Below are positions 12,845 through 18,932 of a DNA stretch of 18,932 nt, in pieces (position 1 is the stretch's first letter; each line of letters starts with the position of its first letter). A model generated the notes under the pieces. The model did not search any database. It saw nothing but the letters and a program-made list of their open reading frames with translations, and was not told the DNA's origin. The stretch lies in contig CABTZX010000031.1 of assembly GCA_902489445.1 (NCBI GenBank), positions 1 to 18,932 on the forward strand. The letters run 5' to 3'. This stretch comes from an uncultured Bacteroidales bacterium (lineage in GTDB: Bacteria; Bacteroidota; Bacteroidia; Bacteroidales; Porphyromonadaceae). The position numbers and the translations under genes are program-made.

Positions 12845-14844
12845 ATGCTAACTCTAATGGTTATTCGATAGTTTCTGCCCGGCATCGGGTAGTTTGCAAT
12901 TACTTCGTAGGATTGATTGAGTATATTCTTTACTTCCGCCAGCAGACGCATCCGGCTCCGGTTGAAGCTGAAATCATAGCTAAGGGATAAATCGTGCGTA
13001 TGCCAAAGCGGAACATAGTTAACAAATATGTTCTCCTGACGGCAATAACGCGCCCCAACGCATTGCATATTGTACGCAAAAAGCCAATCCTTGTAGCCCA
13101 CGGAGGCGGTAATAGTGCCGCTGTGCAGCGGAATATAGGGAATTTGATGGCGGTAGTATCCGTCCTCGGGATTAGTGGTATCAATCGCCTTCTGGTAGGA
13201 GTATCGCCCCGATAGATCCATCGTTATGCGGCGCCACGGCCTGACGCGGAGCTGAACCGACGCATCTATGCCCGTAACCGCTACCTGCCCCAAATTGAGC
13301 ATTGTCCAGCGGAATTGCTGTCCCTTGGGATAAGCCACTATTTTGTTGCGTACCTTATTCCGATAAGCATCCACGCGTAGCTCCAGCATGGTGCTTGCGC
13401 CGTGCCGATAGGTATATTCCGCTCCCGCACTGAGCTGATGCGTTTCCTCCGGTTCCAATTGCGGATTGCCGAAATCGGTATAGTAAAGATCGTTAAAAGT
13501 GGGCATCCGAAACGACTGTTTGTAGAACGCATTCAGCGCCAAATCGGGTAGTGCTGCAAACGGCTTCCACTGCAAAAGGAGGCACGGATTAAACCGATTA
13601 AACCGCGGCATGGCATACTTGCGATTAGTTCTATCGATGATAAAAGTACCCAATAGGGATGCTTGTGCCTCAAAAGAGCGGTACGAATAGGTGGTAGCAA
13701 GCGCCACAAAGTGGCTTTGGCGGCGTGGTTCCGCAAAATTGTACTGATTACTTGCGAGGCTGTTCCATAGGAAATCGTACGCAAGTGATGCGTACCATCC
13801 GCTCAAAAGTTCGTAGGAAGCGGCTAACGACGCGTATAATTCGCTCTGGTGGAAGTAGTTATCGATTATAACCGGTACATCTGTGCCGCTTTGAAACCGT
13901 AAAGCATAGTAGGCATACTTAGCGATAGCTGAAAAGCGTAAACGATTGTTTGCGAAGCTGTTAAAGGTAGTTTGCACAAAATTGTTATTATCCCACATGC
14001 GCTCGCCACGCTTCCAAACATTGTTCACGACCGCACCCGGTATACCTCGCTCACTACCATAATGATAGAGTTTAACCGAGTAACGCCCTTGCGGCATTGC
14101 TCCGAACAAACCGCCCTCAAGCCGAAGCGAGGCAATATCGCCGTTTTCCCGCACCGCTGTGGTATCGTACGCCACCCGATCCGTACCGGGAATCAGCTTG
14201 CGGTAGCGGAAGCGGTATTTGCCTGTAGCGGCAACTTGCGCCGCATTCAGCGATAGCGATAGCGCGGGGGTTAGCTTGCGTTCGTAGCGCAGATCGGTGT
14301 TGAGCAGTCCAAATGAGCCTGTGCGCATCAATGCGTAGAGGTGCCGCTTGTCGCTCCCCGTAAAGGAGGGCGTGCGCGAAGTGAGATAAACGGTTCCGGA
14401 CGAGGCATAATCCTTTGCCGTTTGCAGGTATCCGCTCTTTTGCCCGTGGTACACTTCGATGCTCTCGATATTGTCCAACGAGTACTGACCTAAGTCGATT
14501 TGTCCGTTTTGCGCGTTACCCAATTCCACACCGTCGTAGAAGAAGCCCACGTGCTGCGTACCCATTCCGCGTATATCGATGGTTTTTATTCCCCCGATGC
14601 CGCCGTAATCGCGCACCTGAACACCGCTAAAGCAACGAAGCGCATCCGCTACGCTGAAGGAGGCGGACTGCTCCAGTTCCTGACCTCTAAGTGCTTTAGG
14701 CGGAATAACTTCCGTGCGGTTGCGCACCGCCGTTACCATCACCTCCCCAAGGTGATATACCGTATCCGCAACGGGAGCTTGTGCCGCGCGAAGAACAGGG
14801 GATACACACAGCCACAACGTGCAGAGCAGAGCGATCTGCCCCAT
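12841..14844 (-). CDS. TonB-dependent outer membrane receptor, BtuB-like
   Basis: A 667-residue outer-membrane receptor from ATG 14844. Signal peptide 1-22 (IALLCTLWLCVSPVLRAAQA), a likely TonB box in DTVYHLGEVMVTAV (27-40), plug domain about 43-157 with DALRCFSGVQVRDYGG (67-82), IDIRGMG (89-95) and NIESIEVYHG (125-134), then a 22-strand-type barrel ending YPMPGRNYRITI, which resembles BtuB. It lacks the N-terminal carboxypeptidase-like domain of SusC proteins. The frame is open to ATG 15108, but those 88 extra residues translate a 22-bp array and precede the signal peptide, so they are not part of the protein; AGGAGG lies upstream of ATG 14844. First gene of the operon with the BtuG-like and surface lipoproteins. 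Cobalamin or a related corrinoid is the most likely substrate; heme is possible. Confidence 0.85.
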   Translation of the reverse strand: MGQIALLCTLWLCVSPVLRAAQAPVADTVYHLGEVMVTAVRNRTEVIPPKALRGQELEQSASFSVADALRCFSGVQVRDYGGIGGIKTIDIRGMGTQHVGFFYDGVELGNAQNGQIDLGQYSLDNIESIEVYHGQKSGYLQTAKDYASSGTVYLTSRTPSFTGSDKRHLYALMRTGSFGLLNTDLRYERKLTPALSLSLNAAQVAATGKYRFRYRKLIPGTDRVAYDTTAVRENGDIASLRLEGGLFGAMPQGRYSVKLYHYGSERGIPGAVVNNVWKRGERMWDNNNFVQTTFNSFANNRLRFSAIAKYAYYALRFQSGTDVPVIIDNYFHQSELYASLAASYELLSGWYASLAYDFLWNSLASNQYNFAEPRRQSHFVALATTYSYRSFEAQASLLGTFIIDRTNRKYAMPRFNRFNPCLLLQWKPFAALPDLALNAFYKQSFRMPTFNDLYYTDFGNPQLEPEETHQLSAGAEYTYRHGASTMLELRVDAYRNKVRNKIVAYPKGQQFRWTMLNLGQVAVTGIDASVQLRVRPWRRITMDLSGRYSYQKAIDTTNPEDGYYRHQIPYIPLHSGTITASVGYKDWLFAYNMQCVGARYCRQENIFVNYVPLWHTHDLSLSYDFSFNRSRMRLLAEVKNILNQSYEVIANYPMPGRNYRITIRVSI

Positions 14845-14946
14845 ACCCCTCACGCGCCTCCTATTGGGCAGTGTACGGCAATAGGATGGGCCCTGGAGCA
14901 AATGCTCTGTAGCACCCTTTTCTACGGCATTAGTTCGTCCCTTTTG

Positions 14947-15034
14947 AAAGGTATAGATGTTTCGTTCAAAAGGTATAGATGTTTCGTTTGAAAGGTATAT
15001 ACCTTTCCCGGCAAAGGTATATAGGTATCGGCAA
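14947..15034. repeat. 22-bp x 4 palindromic array R4
   Basis: Four 22-base units start at 14947, 14969, 14991 and 15013. The first two are of the form AAAGGTATAGATGTTTCG, the third carries the full palindrome GAAAGGTATATACCTTTC (14990-15007), and the fourth ends TAGGTATCG. Located 102 bases before the TonB receptor start and 102 bases after the proline dehydrogenase stop. On the minus strand CAAAGGTA at 15012-15019 reads TACCTTTG, a possible -7 element. Confidence 0.9.
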
Positions 15035-15136
15035 GCAACAGGCACAGCACCGGCAGGGCGTTCCGTCTGCCCTCCTTTTTGCAAAGGTGTTCCGATGCCG
15101 TTTCTCATAGTCTATAGATTGATTCCGGTGAGCGAA

Positions 15137-16324
15137 TTACGCCTCTTTTTCGGTGCGACGGCGCTTCAGCTCCTTGCGGATAAGGCTCAGTTCGCGTGGC
15201 GTTTGCCCGCTCATAGAGCTGTTTTCCGTCGTTCGGCGCAACAAATAGGGCATTACTTTGCGTACCGGCCCGTAAGGTACATACTTGGTTACGTTGTAGC
15301 CCGCCTTGGCAAGGTTAAACGAAATATAATCCCCCATCCCGTACAGCTGCGCCAGCGTGACACGCGCATCCGAAGGTGCCAGCCCGGCTCGCTCCATTTC
15401 GTTCGCTACCAACAGACAGCTCTCCTCGTTGTGGGTGCCGCAAAAGAGCGAAAAACGATCGATATGCGCCAATATAAAGCGAACTGCCTCGTTATATTGT
15501 GCATCCGTTACCGGCTTGTTGGCGCAAATGGGGGACGGATAGCTCTTTTCCGCTGCGCGCCGCCTCTCGCCGTCCATGTAGGCTCCGCGCACCAATTTGA
15601 TGCCGATTTGCAGATCTTCCTCTTCCGCCATCGCATAGAGTTTGCGGAGGTATTCGGGGCGGTCCGTGCGATACATCTGTAGCGTGGTGAACACAATGGC
15701 ACGATGTTTGTTGAACGTGCGCATCGCCTCTTCCGCAAACCGATCCACAACCCCTTGGCAGACATACTGTTCCGCATCGATTAGTACCGGTATATCCATA
15801 TCGGAAGCAGCCTGACAAAGCCCCATAAACCTACTGTGGAACAGCGAGATCTCCTCTTTTTGTTCCTCGCTGAGCGTTTCCGGTGCTTCCGCAAATTGGG
15901 TTAGCGTGGCAACCGTAACCAAGCCTCCCGGCTTAAAAACGGCATGACTAACCAGATTGCGATGCTCGGAGGCAAAGCGTATGCTCTCCATCGTTTCGCT
16001 ATAGATGTGTAGCGTATCTTCCTCGGAGCGAACGCCTTCGGCAGAATAATCCGGCGCCGCTTTTACATCCTGCTCCTTCAGATCGTTTAATCGGGGTAAC
16101 GATTCGTCGAGCGTTTCGCCGGCAACGAACTGTTTGTATAGAGTGGGCTTAACCAACCAGGCAATGGGGATACGGAGCTTATTGGCAAAATGAACGAGCG
16201 CGCTGCCCAAACGCACCCATCCGGGGCTACGCATCATACGGAAAAGCCGCGCTGCGCTGCGCAATTCCCCGTTCGTGCGCTCCTCATAAGCCGTTTCGGT
16301 ATCGTTAAAATCGATTTTGTTCAT
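15137..16324 (-). CDS. Proline dehydrogenase, monofunctional
   Basis: FAD enzyme that oxidises L-proline to 1-pyrroline-5-carboxylate and passes electrons to the quinone pool. 395 residues form the TIM-barrel domain typical of the stand-alone bacterial and mitochondrial type, not the PutA fusion. Signatures: VLIDAEQ (180-186), LQIGIKLVRGAYMDGER (238-254) containing the flavin-facing arginine, FCGTHNEES (294-302), and the proline-carboxylate motif YVPYGPVRKVMPYLLRRTTE (348-367, arginines 363 and 364) plus NSS. No signal peptide. No P5C dehydrogenase gene is in the window. A possible promoter is at 16392-16399. ATG 16324 is the only Met near the family start. Confidence 0.93.
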   Translation of the reverse strand: MNKIDFNDTETAYEERTNGELRSAARLFRMMRSPGWVRLGSALVHFANKLRIPIAWLVKPTLYKQFVAGETLDESLPRLNDLKEQDVKAAPDYSAEGVRSEEDTLHIYSETMESIRFASEHRNLVSHAVFKPGGLVTVATLTQFAEAPETLSEEQKEEISLFHSRFMGLCQAASDMDIPVLIDAEQYVCQGVVDRFAEEAMRTFNKHRAIVFTTLQMYRTDRPEYLRKLYAMAEEEDLQIGIKLVRGAYMDGERRRAAEKSYPSPICANKPVTDAQYNEAVRFILAHIDRFSLFCGTHNEESCLLVANEMERAGLAPSDARVTLAQLYGMGDYISFNLAKAGYNVTKYVPYGPVRKVMPYLLRRTTENSSMSGQTPRELSLIRKELKRRRTEKEA

Positions 16325-16391
16325 AGCATCTTGCCTGAGGTAACCGTTACCGGTCGTAATCTCAATTTCCCCAATCTATCCTTATCTTGCG

Positions 16392-16399
16392 CAAAGATA
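16392..16399 (-). promoter_or_regulatory. Candidate -7 element (TATCTTTG) of proline dehydrogenase
   Basis: Minus strand reads TATCTTTG, an exact TAnnTTTG match 67 bases before the ATG, giving a leader of about 60 bases. No convincing TTG is found at -33. The rest of the 286-base gap up to 16610 holds the terminator below and no ORF that I can support. Confidence 0.4.
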
Positions 16400-16501
16400 A
16401 TGCTTTTTTACATAGAAGAACGCGCTCGCCCGGCAGTAGCTACTCGGCATGGAGGGGGAATGCTGCGTCCTTTCGGTATTTGCTGTGGTGGAAATGGCGA
16501 T

Positions 16502-16544
16502 GAAAAGAAAAGATCGGCTTCCAAACGGATGAGCCGACCTTTTC
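16502..16544 (-). terminator. Likely intrinsic terminator of the ABC/GntR operon
   Basis: Arms 16507-16519 and 16532-16544 pair over 13 positions with one G-T wobble on the minus strand, loop of 12 bases. On the minus strand the stem closes AGCCGATCTTTTCTTTTC, a U-rich tail of the usual kind. It lies 66 bases after the GntR stop codon, in the right orientation. Confidence 0.75.
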
Positions 16545-16610
16545 ACACCAGTAAAGAGCGGTCGGAATGCTTATAGACCGCAATGTTTGTTTTTCATAGT
16601 TTGTATGGTA

Positions 16611-16973
16611 TTATTGTGCTTCTTTCGGGTAGTTTTTATAGGCATCTACAATTTCGTCTATAGAAATTTTGAGCAGTGCCATTTCTTTAAACAGAGCGGG
16701 GAGAAGGCTCTTTTTTAGTCGCTCTTTACGCTCTTCGATTATTTTCTCCGGAGCTCCGGGCGCTACAAAGTATCCCATGCCGCGTTTGTTGTATATCAGT
16801 TCATCGCGCTGCAGTAGTTCAAACGCTCTCATCACTGTATTGGGATTTACTTCTACATCCACGGCGATGTCCCGTACCGAGGGAACTCGCTCGTCTACGT
16901 TGTATTCGGCAGAGAGTATTTTATCCTTTAGTGATTCCGCTATTTGGATGAATATGGATTGTGATTCTCTCAT
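16611..16973 (-). CDS. GntR-family transcriptional regulator, YtrA type
   Basis: A 120-residue DNA-binding regulator. The winged helix-turn-helix is at about 1-68: IFIQIAESLKDKILSAEY (7-24), RVPSVRDIAVDVEVNPNTVM (29-48) as the recognition part, and the wing YNKRGMGYFVA (56-66). The remaining 50 residues are a short helical segment, so it belongs to the YtrA subfamily, which lacks a large effector domain and usually represses an adjacent ABC transporter operon. Its ATG overlaps the permease stop (ATGA). It is the last gene here, whereas in many related operons the regulator is first. Likely autoregulates through a site upstream of the ATPase gene (candidate at 18668-18690). Confidence 0.9.
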   Translation of the reverse strand: MRESQSIFIQIAESLKDKILSAEYNVDERVPSVRDIAVDVEVNPNTVMRAFELLQRDELIYNKRGMGYFVAPGAPEKIIEERKERLKKSLLPALFKEMALLKISIDEIVDAYKNYPKEAQ

Positions 16974-17749
16974 GATCTTTGCTGAAGTTTTTTAAGCCGG
17001 AAGTAGCAGATTACGTAATTTCCGATGGTGATTAGGTAGAAAAGACTCTTACTGATAGCTAAAACCGCGTTGTAGGGATCTACATTAGTGACATAAAAAT
17101 CGGGAGAGTTCCATCCGAATGCGTCCAAAAGTAGGGAAATCAGTCTTGTGATGATAAATAACGAAACGGCCAACGCTACAATGAAGGTAACGGACTGCGC
17201 CATATTTCTAAAGCGAATAACGCTGTACAGGGCTATGGAACAGGCAAAGAGTATGTTCATTATTATGCTGAAAATCGCACTGAAGGAGTTATTCATAATC
17301 CAATGATTTCCCCAAATGAACCATAGGCTGCCCGGATTGGTCCGAAAGTATGCCGGATTAAGCAACGCTTCAACAAATAGAGAGCATTGTACGATGATAT
17401 ATCCCATTATGACCATCAGGATACCCAAAATGAGCAAGTGGGCATATCGCTCTCCGTTGGTTGCGGGGATGGTGCTATACGATATGGAGGACATAGCGTG
17501 CAGTCTTCTGCTCACATACATGAAGTAGAAGAGGCTCAATAGTAACTCATAGGGTACACTCATAAAGTAGACAACGCTGGTATTGTATGGATAATCCCCT
17601 GAGAAGAGTGTGCGCAAAAGGAGCGGTACTAAGAATAGTGCAAAGGAGCCTGCGATCAAGCTGAGCAGCTGAAGTCTGTTGAGCTTCAGGTCCATAAGGA
17701 GCAGTTGCCCCACACGTTTTATGGAAAAACTGTTTTTAATCTGTTTCAT
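16970..17749 (-). CDS. ABC transporter membrane subunit (YtrA-operon type)
   Basis: A 259-residue integral membrane protein from ATG 17749, with about six hydrophobic segments: LLSLIAGSFALFLVPLLL near 28-45, a second with ELLLSLFYFMYV, LLILGILMVIMGYIIVQCSLF, a fourth AIFSIIMNILFACSIALYSV, VTFIVALAVSLFIITRLISL, and SLFYLITIGNYVICYFRL near the end. No signal peptide. The frame is open to a TTG at 17764, but ATG gives the more usual MKQIKNSF start. It lies 28 bases after the ATPase gene and overlaps the GntR gene by 4 bases, so it is the permease partner. Substrate unknown; systems of this type are often linked to envelope stress or peptide resistance, but nothing in the sequence shows that. Confidence 0.8.
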   Translation of the reverse strand: MKQIKNSFSIKRVGQLLLMDLKLNRLQLLSLIAGSFALFLVPLLLRTLFSGDYPYNTSVVYFMSVPYELLLSLFYFMYVSRRLHAMSSISYSTIPATNGERYAHLLILGILMVIMGYIIVQCSLFVEALLNPAYFRTNPGSLWFIWGNHWIMNNSFSAIFSIIMNILFACSIALYSVIRFRNMAQSVTFIVALAVSLFIITRLISLLLDAFGWNSPDFYVTNVDPYNAVLAISKSLFYLITIGNYVICYFRLKKLQQRS

Positions 17750-17777
17750 AGTGATATAGTGCAATGATTAGGTTGTT

Positions 17778-18611
17778 TTATTGTTGCAGTGTGCGCAGTA
17801 TCGCTTCTTTGTTACAAGTAAGCGCATTGAAGAGTAATTCAGTAGAGAAAACGCTCTCCGGCTCATCCTTTTCCTTGGCGAATACGCCAAATCGCCCGGC
17901 AGGGGTCATTTCCTCATATAGAGGCGTATCTCCCTGCTGTACAGGGCGGAACGTAAATTTGTCGGATAGCTCGCTGATACTACGGGTCAAGGTGATTTGG
18001 TTTTCCTGCATAACTACCAAGTAGTCAATAATTTGCTCCAAATCGCGCACTTGATGGGTGCTGATCACGATGATGCGATCCTCGCATAGGTATTTGGCGA
18101 GCAAGCGACGGAACAGACTCTTGGAAGGAATGTCCAATCCGTTAGTGGGTTCGTCCAAAAGGAGGAGATGCGTGCCGAGTGAGAGGGCAAGGGCGATTGC
18201 TGCCTTTTTTTGTTGGCCTTGCGACATTTTGTCCATACGCATCTTGTAATCCAGCTCAAACTCTTGCATCAGGCTATCGGCCTCATTTTGGGAAAAGTTG
18301 GGGTAGAAAGGGGCTACTGCCGCAAAGTAGTTCCCTACGGAACACCCTTTTAGTGTAGGGTTATTCTCGGCAAGGTAGTACACATCGCCCAGGAAGCTCA
18401 CTTTCCTGCGTGCCGGCTCCTCGCCGAGTACCTTCATTTCTCCTTTTGTGGGGAACATTTGTCCCGCAATAAGCTTCATGAGCGAGGTTTTCCCCTCACC
18501 GTTCTTTCCCAAAAGCCCGATGATGTGCCCGGGTTCAACCGACATGCTTAGCCCCCTGAATAGGAGCGACTTGCGCGGGTACTTGAACTGTAAATCATTA
18601 ATAGCAATCAT
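17778..18611 (-). CDS. ABC transporter ATP-binding subunit
   Basis: A 277-residue ABC ATPase. Walker A GLLGKNGEGKTS (32-43), signature MSQGQQKKA (129-137, in place of LSGGQ), Walker B LLLLDEPTNGLD (149-160) and H-loop histidine H186 in ISTHQ. A C-terminal extension beyond 200 has no motif that I recognise. It is the first gene of a three-gene operon with the membrane subunit and a YtrA-type regulator; the permease has no ATPase domain of its own, so this is its motor. ATG 18611 gives a normal IAINDLQFKYPRKSLLF N-terminus. Confidence 0.93.
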   Translation of the reverse strand: MIAINDLQFKYPRKSLLFRGLSMSVEPGHIIGLLGKNGEGKTSLMKLIAGQMFPTKGEMKVLGEEPARRKVSFLGDVYYLAENNPTLKGCSVGNYFAAVAPFYPNFSQNEADSLMQEFELDYKMRMDKMSQGQQKKAAIALALSLGTHLLLLDEPTNGLDIPSKSLFRRLLAKYLCEDRIIVISTHQVRDLEQIIDYLVVMQENQITLTRSISELSDKFTFRPVQQGDTPLYEEMTPAGRFGVFAKEKDEPESVFSTELLFNALTCNKEAILRTLQQ

Positions 18612-18667
18612 ACGCTGTGTTTTCCAATGGTTATTCTTCTATTTCTGTTCTATCTTTCTTTTCTTCA

Positions 18668-18690
18668 TTAGTGTATTACTATACTAACAC
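18668..18690. promoter_or_regulatory. Candidate GntR/YtrA operator upstream of the ABC operon
   Basis: TTAGTGTA (18668-18675) and TATACTAA (18680-18687) form an inverted repeat with one mismatch around TTAC; an overlapping outer pair GTGT (18671) and ACAC (18687) gives the GTGT-N12-ACAC layout common for YtrA-type regulators. It lies 57 bases upstream of the ATPase start, a good place for repression. Not verified by any second site in the window. Confidence 0.45.
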
Positions 18691-18845
18691 ACCGTAAAGG
18701 TGATACTAAATTGCGACATATACAACAGTAATCCGATTATTTAGGATAGTTTAACGAATACCAACAGCAAACCCGCCTGAAAGCGCCCCTGCCACGCGCT
18801 CAATTTTCCACCCGTCATGCGCTCCTGCAGCCATAGGATTTTATA
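18691..18845. other. Intergenic region with no gene seen
   Basis: No convincing ORF on either strand. It contains a short hairpin CACC-TTTAC-GGTG (about 18690-18702 region), one isolated 10-bp-repeat-like unit TAATCCGATTA (18728-18738), and otherwise unremarkable sequence leading into array A6. Confidence 0.5.
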
Positions 18846-18911
18846 AATCGGAACCAATCCGAATCAATCGGATTAATTCGGATAAACTCCGATATGTTCC
18901 GATAAACTTAT
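18846..18911. repeat. 10-bp repeat array A6, inverted orientation
   Basis: Units AATCGGAACC, AATCCGAATC, AATCGGATTA, then ATTCGGATAA, ACTCCGATAT, GTTCCGATAA at a 10-base step. Left units carry AATC and right units carry GATAA, which is the reverse complement of arrays A2-A5 (those begin TTATC and end GATT). The same orientation-switching design is therefore present on the other strand, 17 kb away. Confidence 0.85.
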
Positions 18912-18932
18912 CCTACGATACACTATAATACA

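Noticed and set aside
14845..15136. Cobalamin riboswitch upstream of the TonB receptor
   Set aside because: No B12-box-like sequence (AGYCAGGAGACCTGCC type) was found by eye; the region holds array R4 and a short GAGCA/TGCTC hairpin. A covariance search would be decisive.

Overview
The window looks like a core chromosomal segment of a Bacteroidales bacterium, most like the Porphyromonas side of the order; I cannot fix the genus. The reasons are the gene order parA-parB-DUF5683-MltD, the Bacteroidetes-only families DUF5606, DUF5683 and DUF5074, SusD/BtuG-style surface lipoproteins beside a TonB-dependent receptor, and candidate promoters of the Bacteroidetes type (TTG, 19 bases, TAnnTTTG). Every recognised protein gene from 1663 to 18611 is on the minus strand; the only plus-strand gene is a small four-helix-bundle gene at 753-1307.

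Layout. 1-1498: the four-helix-bundle gene sits inside a dense field of 10-bp repeat arrays, with three related GC-rich spacers between the upstream arrays. 1519-1606: a 22-bp x 4 array. 1663-3349: DUF5606 and glycine C-acetyltransferase (kbl). 3480-7236: parA-parB-DUF5683-lytic transglycosylase operon (chromosome segregation plus cell-envelope functions). 7360-7447: second 22-bp x 4 array. 7551-10244: topoisomerase IV subunit B (parE), coaD and a small two-helix membrane protein. 10360-10447: third 22-bp x 4 array. 10457-14844: a three-gene outer-membrane uptake operon, TonB receptor, BtuG-like beta-propeller lipoprotein and a second surface lipoprotein, most likely for a corrinoid. 14947-15034: fourth 22-bp x 4 array. 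15137-16324: proline dehydrogenase. 16611-18611: ABC ATPase, membrane permease and a YtrA-type GntR regulator as one operon, with a likely terminator at 16507-16544 and a candidate operator near 18668-18690. 18846-18911: another 10-bp array, in inverted orientation.

Most genes are housekeeping. What stands out lies between them. First, a 22-bp palindromic unit occurs as exactly four tandem copies (88 bp) in four separate intergenic gaps within 19 kb. Second, a 10-bp repeat forms arrays that switch orientation at one point, so each array could fold back on itself; one such array ends and another begins right beside the four-helix-bundle gene. I propose the second arrangement, a repeat field plus an embedded 23S-IVP/Avd-like protein, as the best candidate for an undescribed system here, but this rests on proximity and structure only. 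No RNA genes, insertion sequences, transposases, CRISPR arrays or phage genes were recognised.
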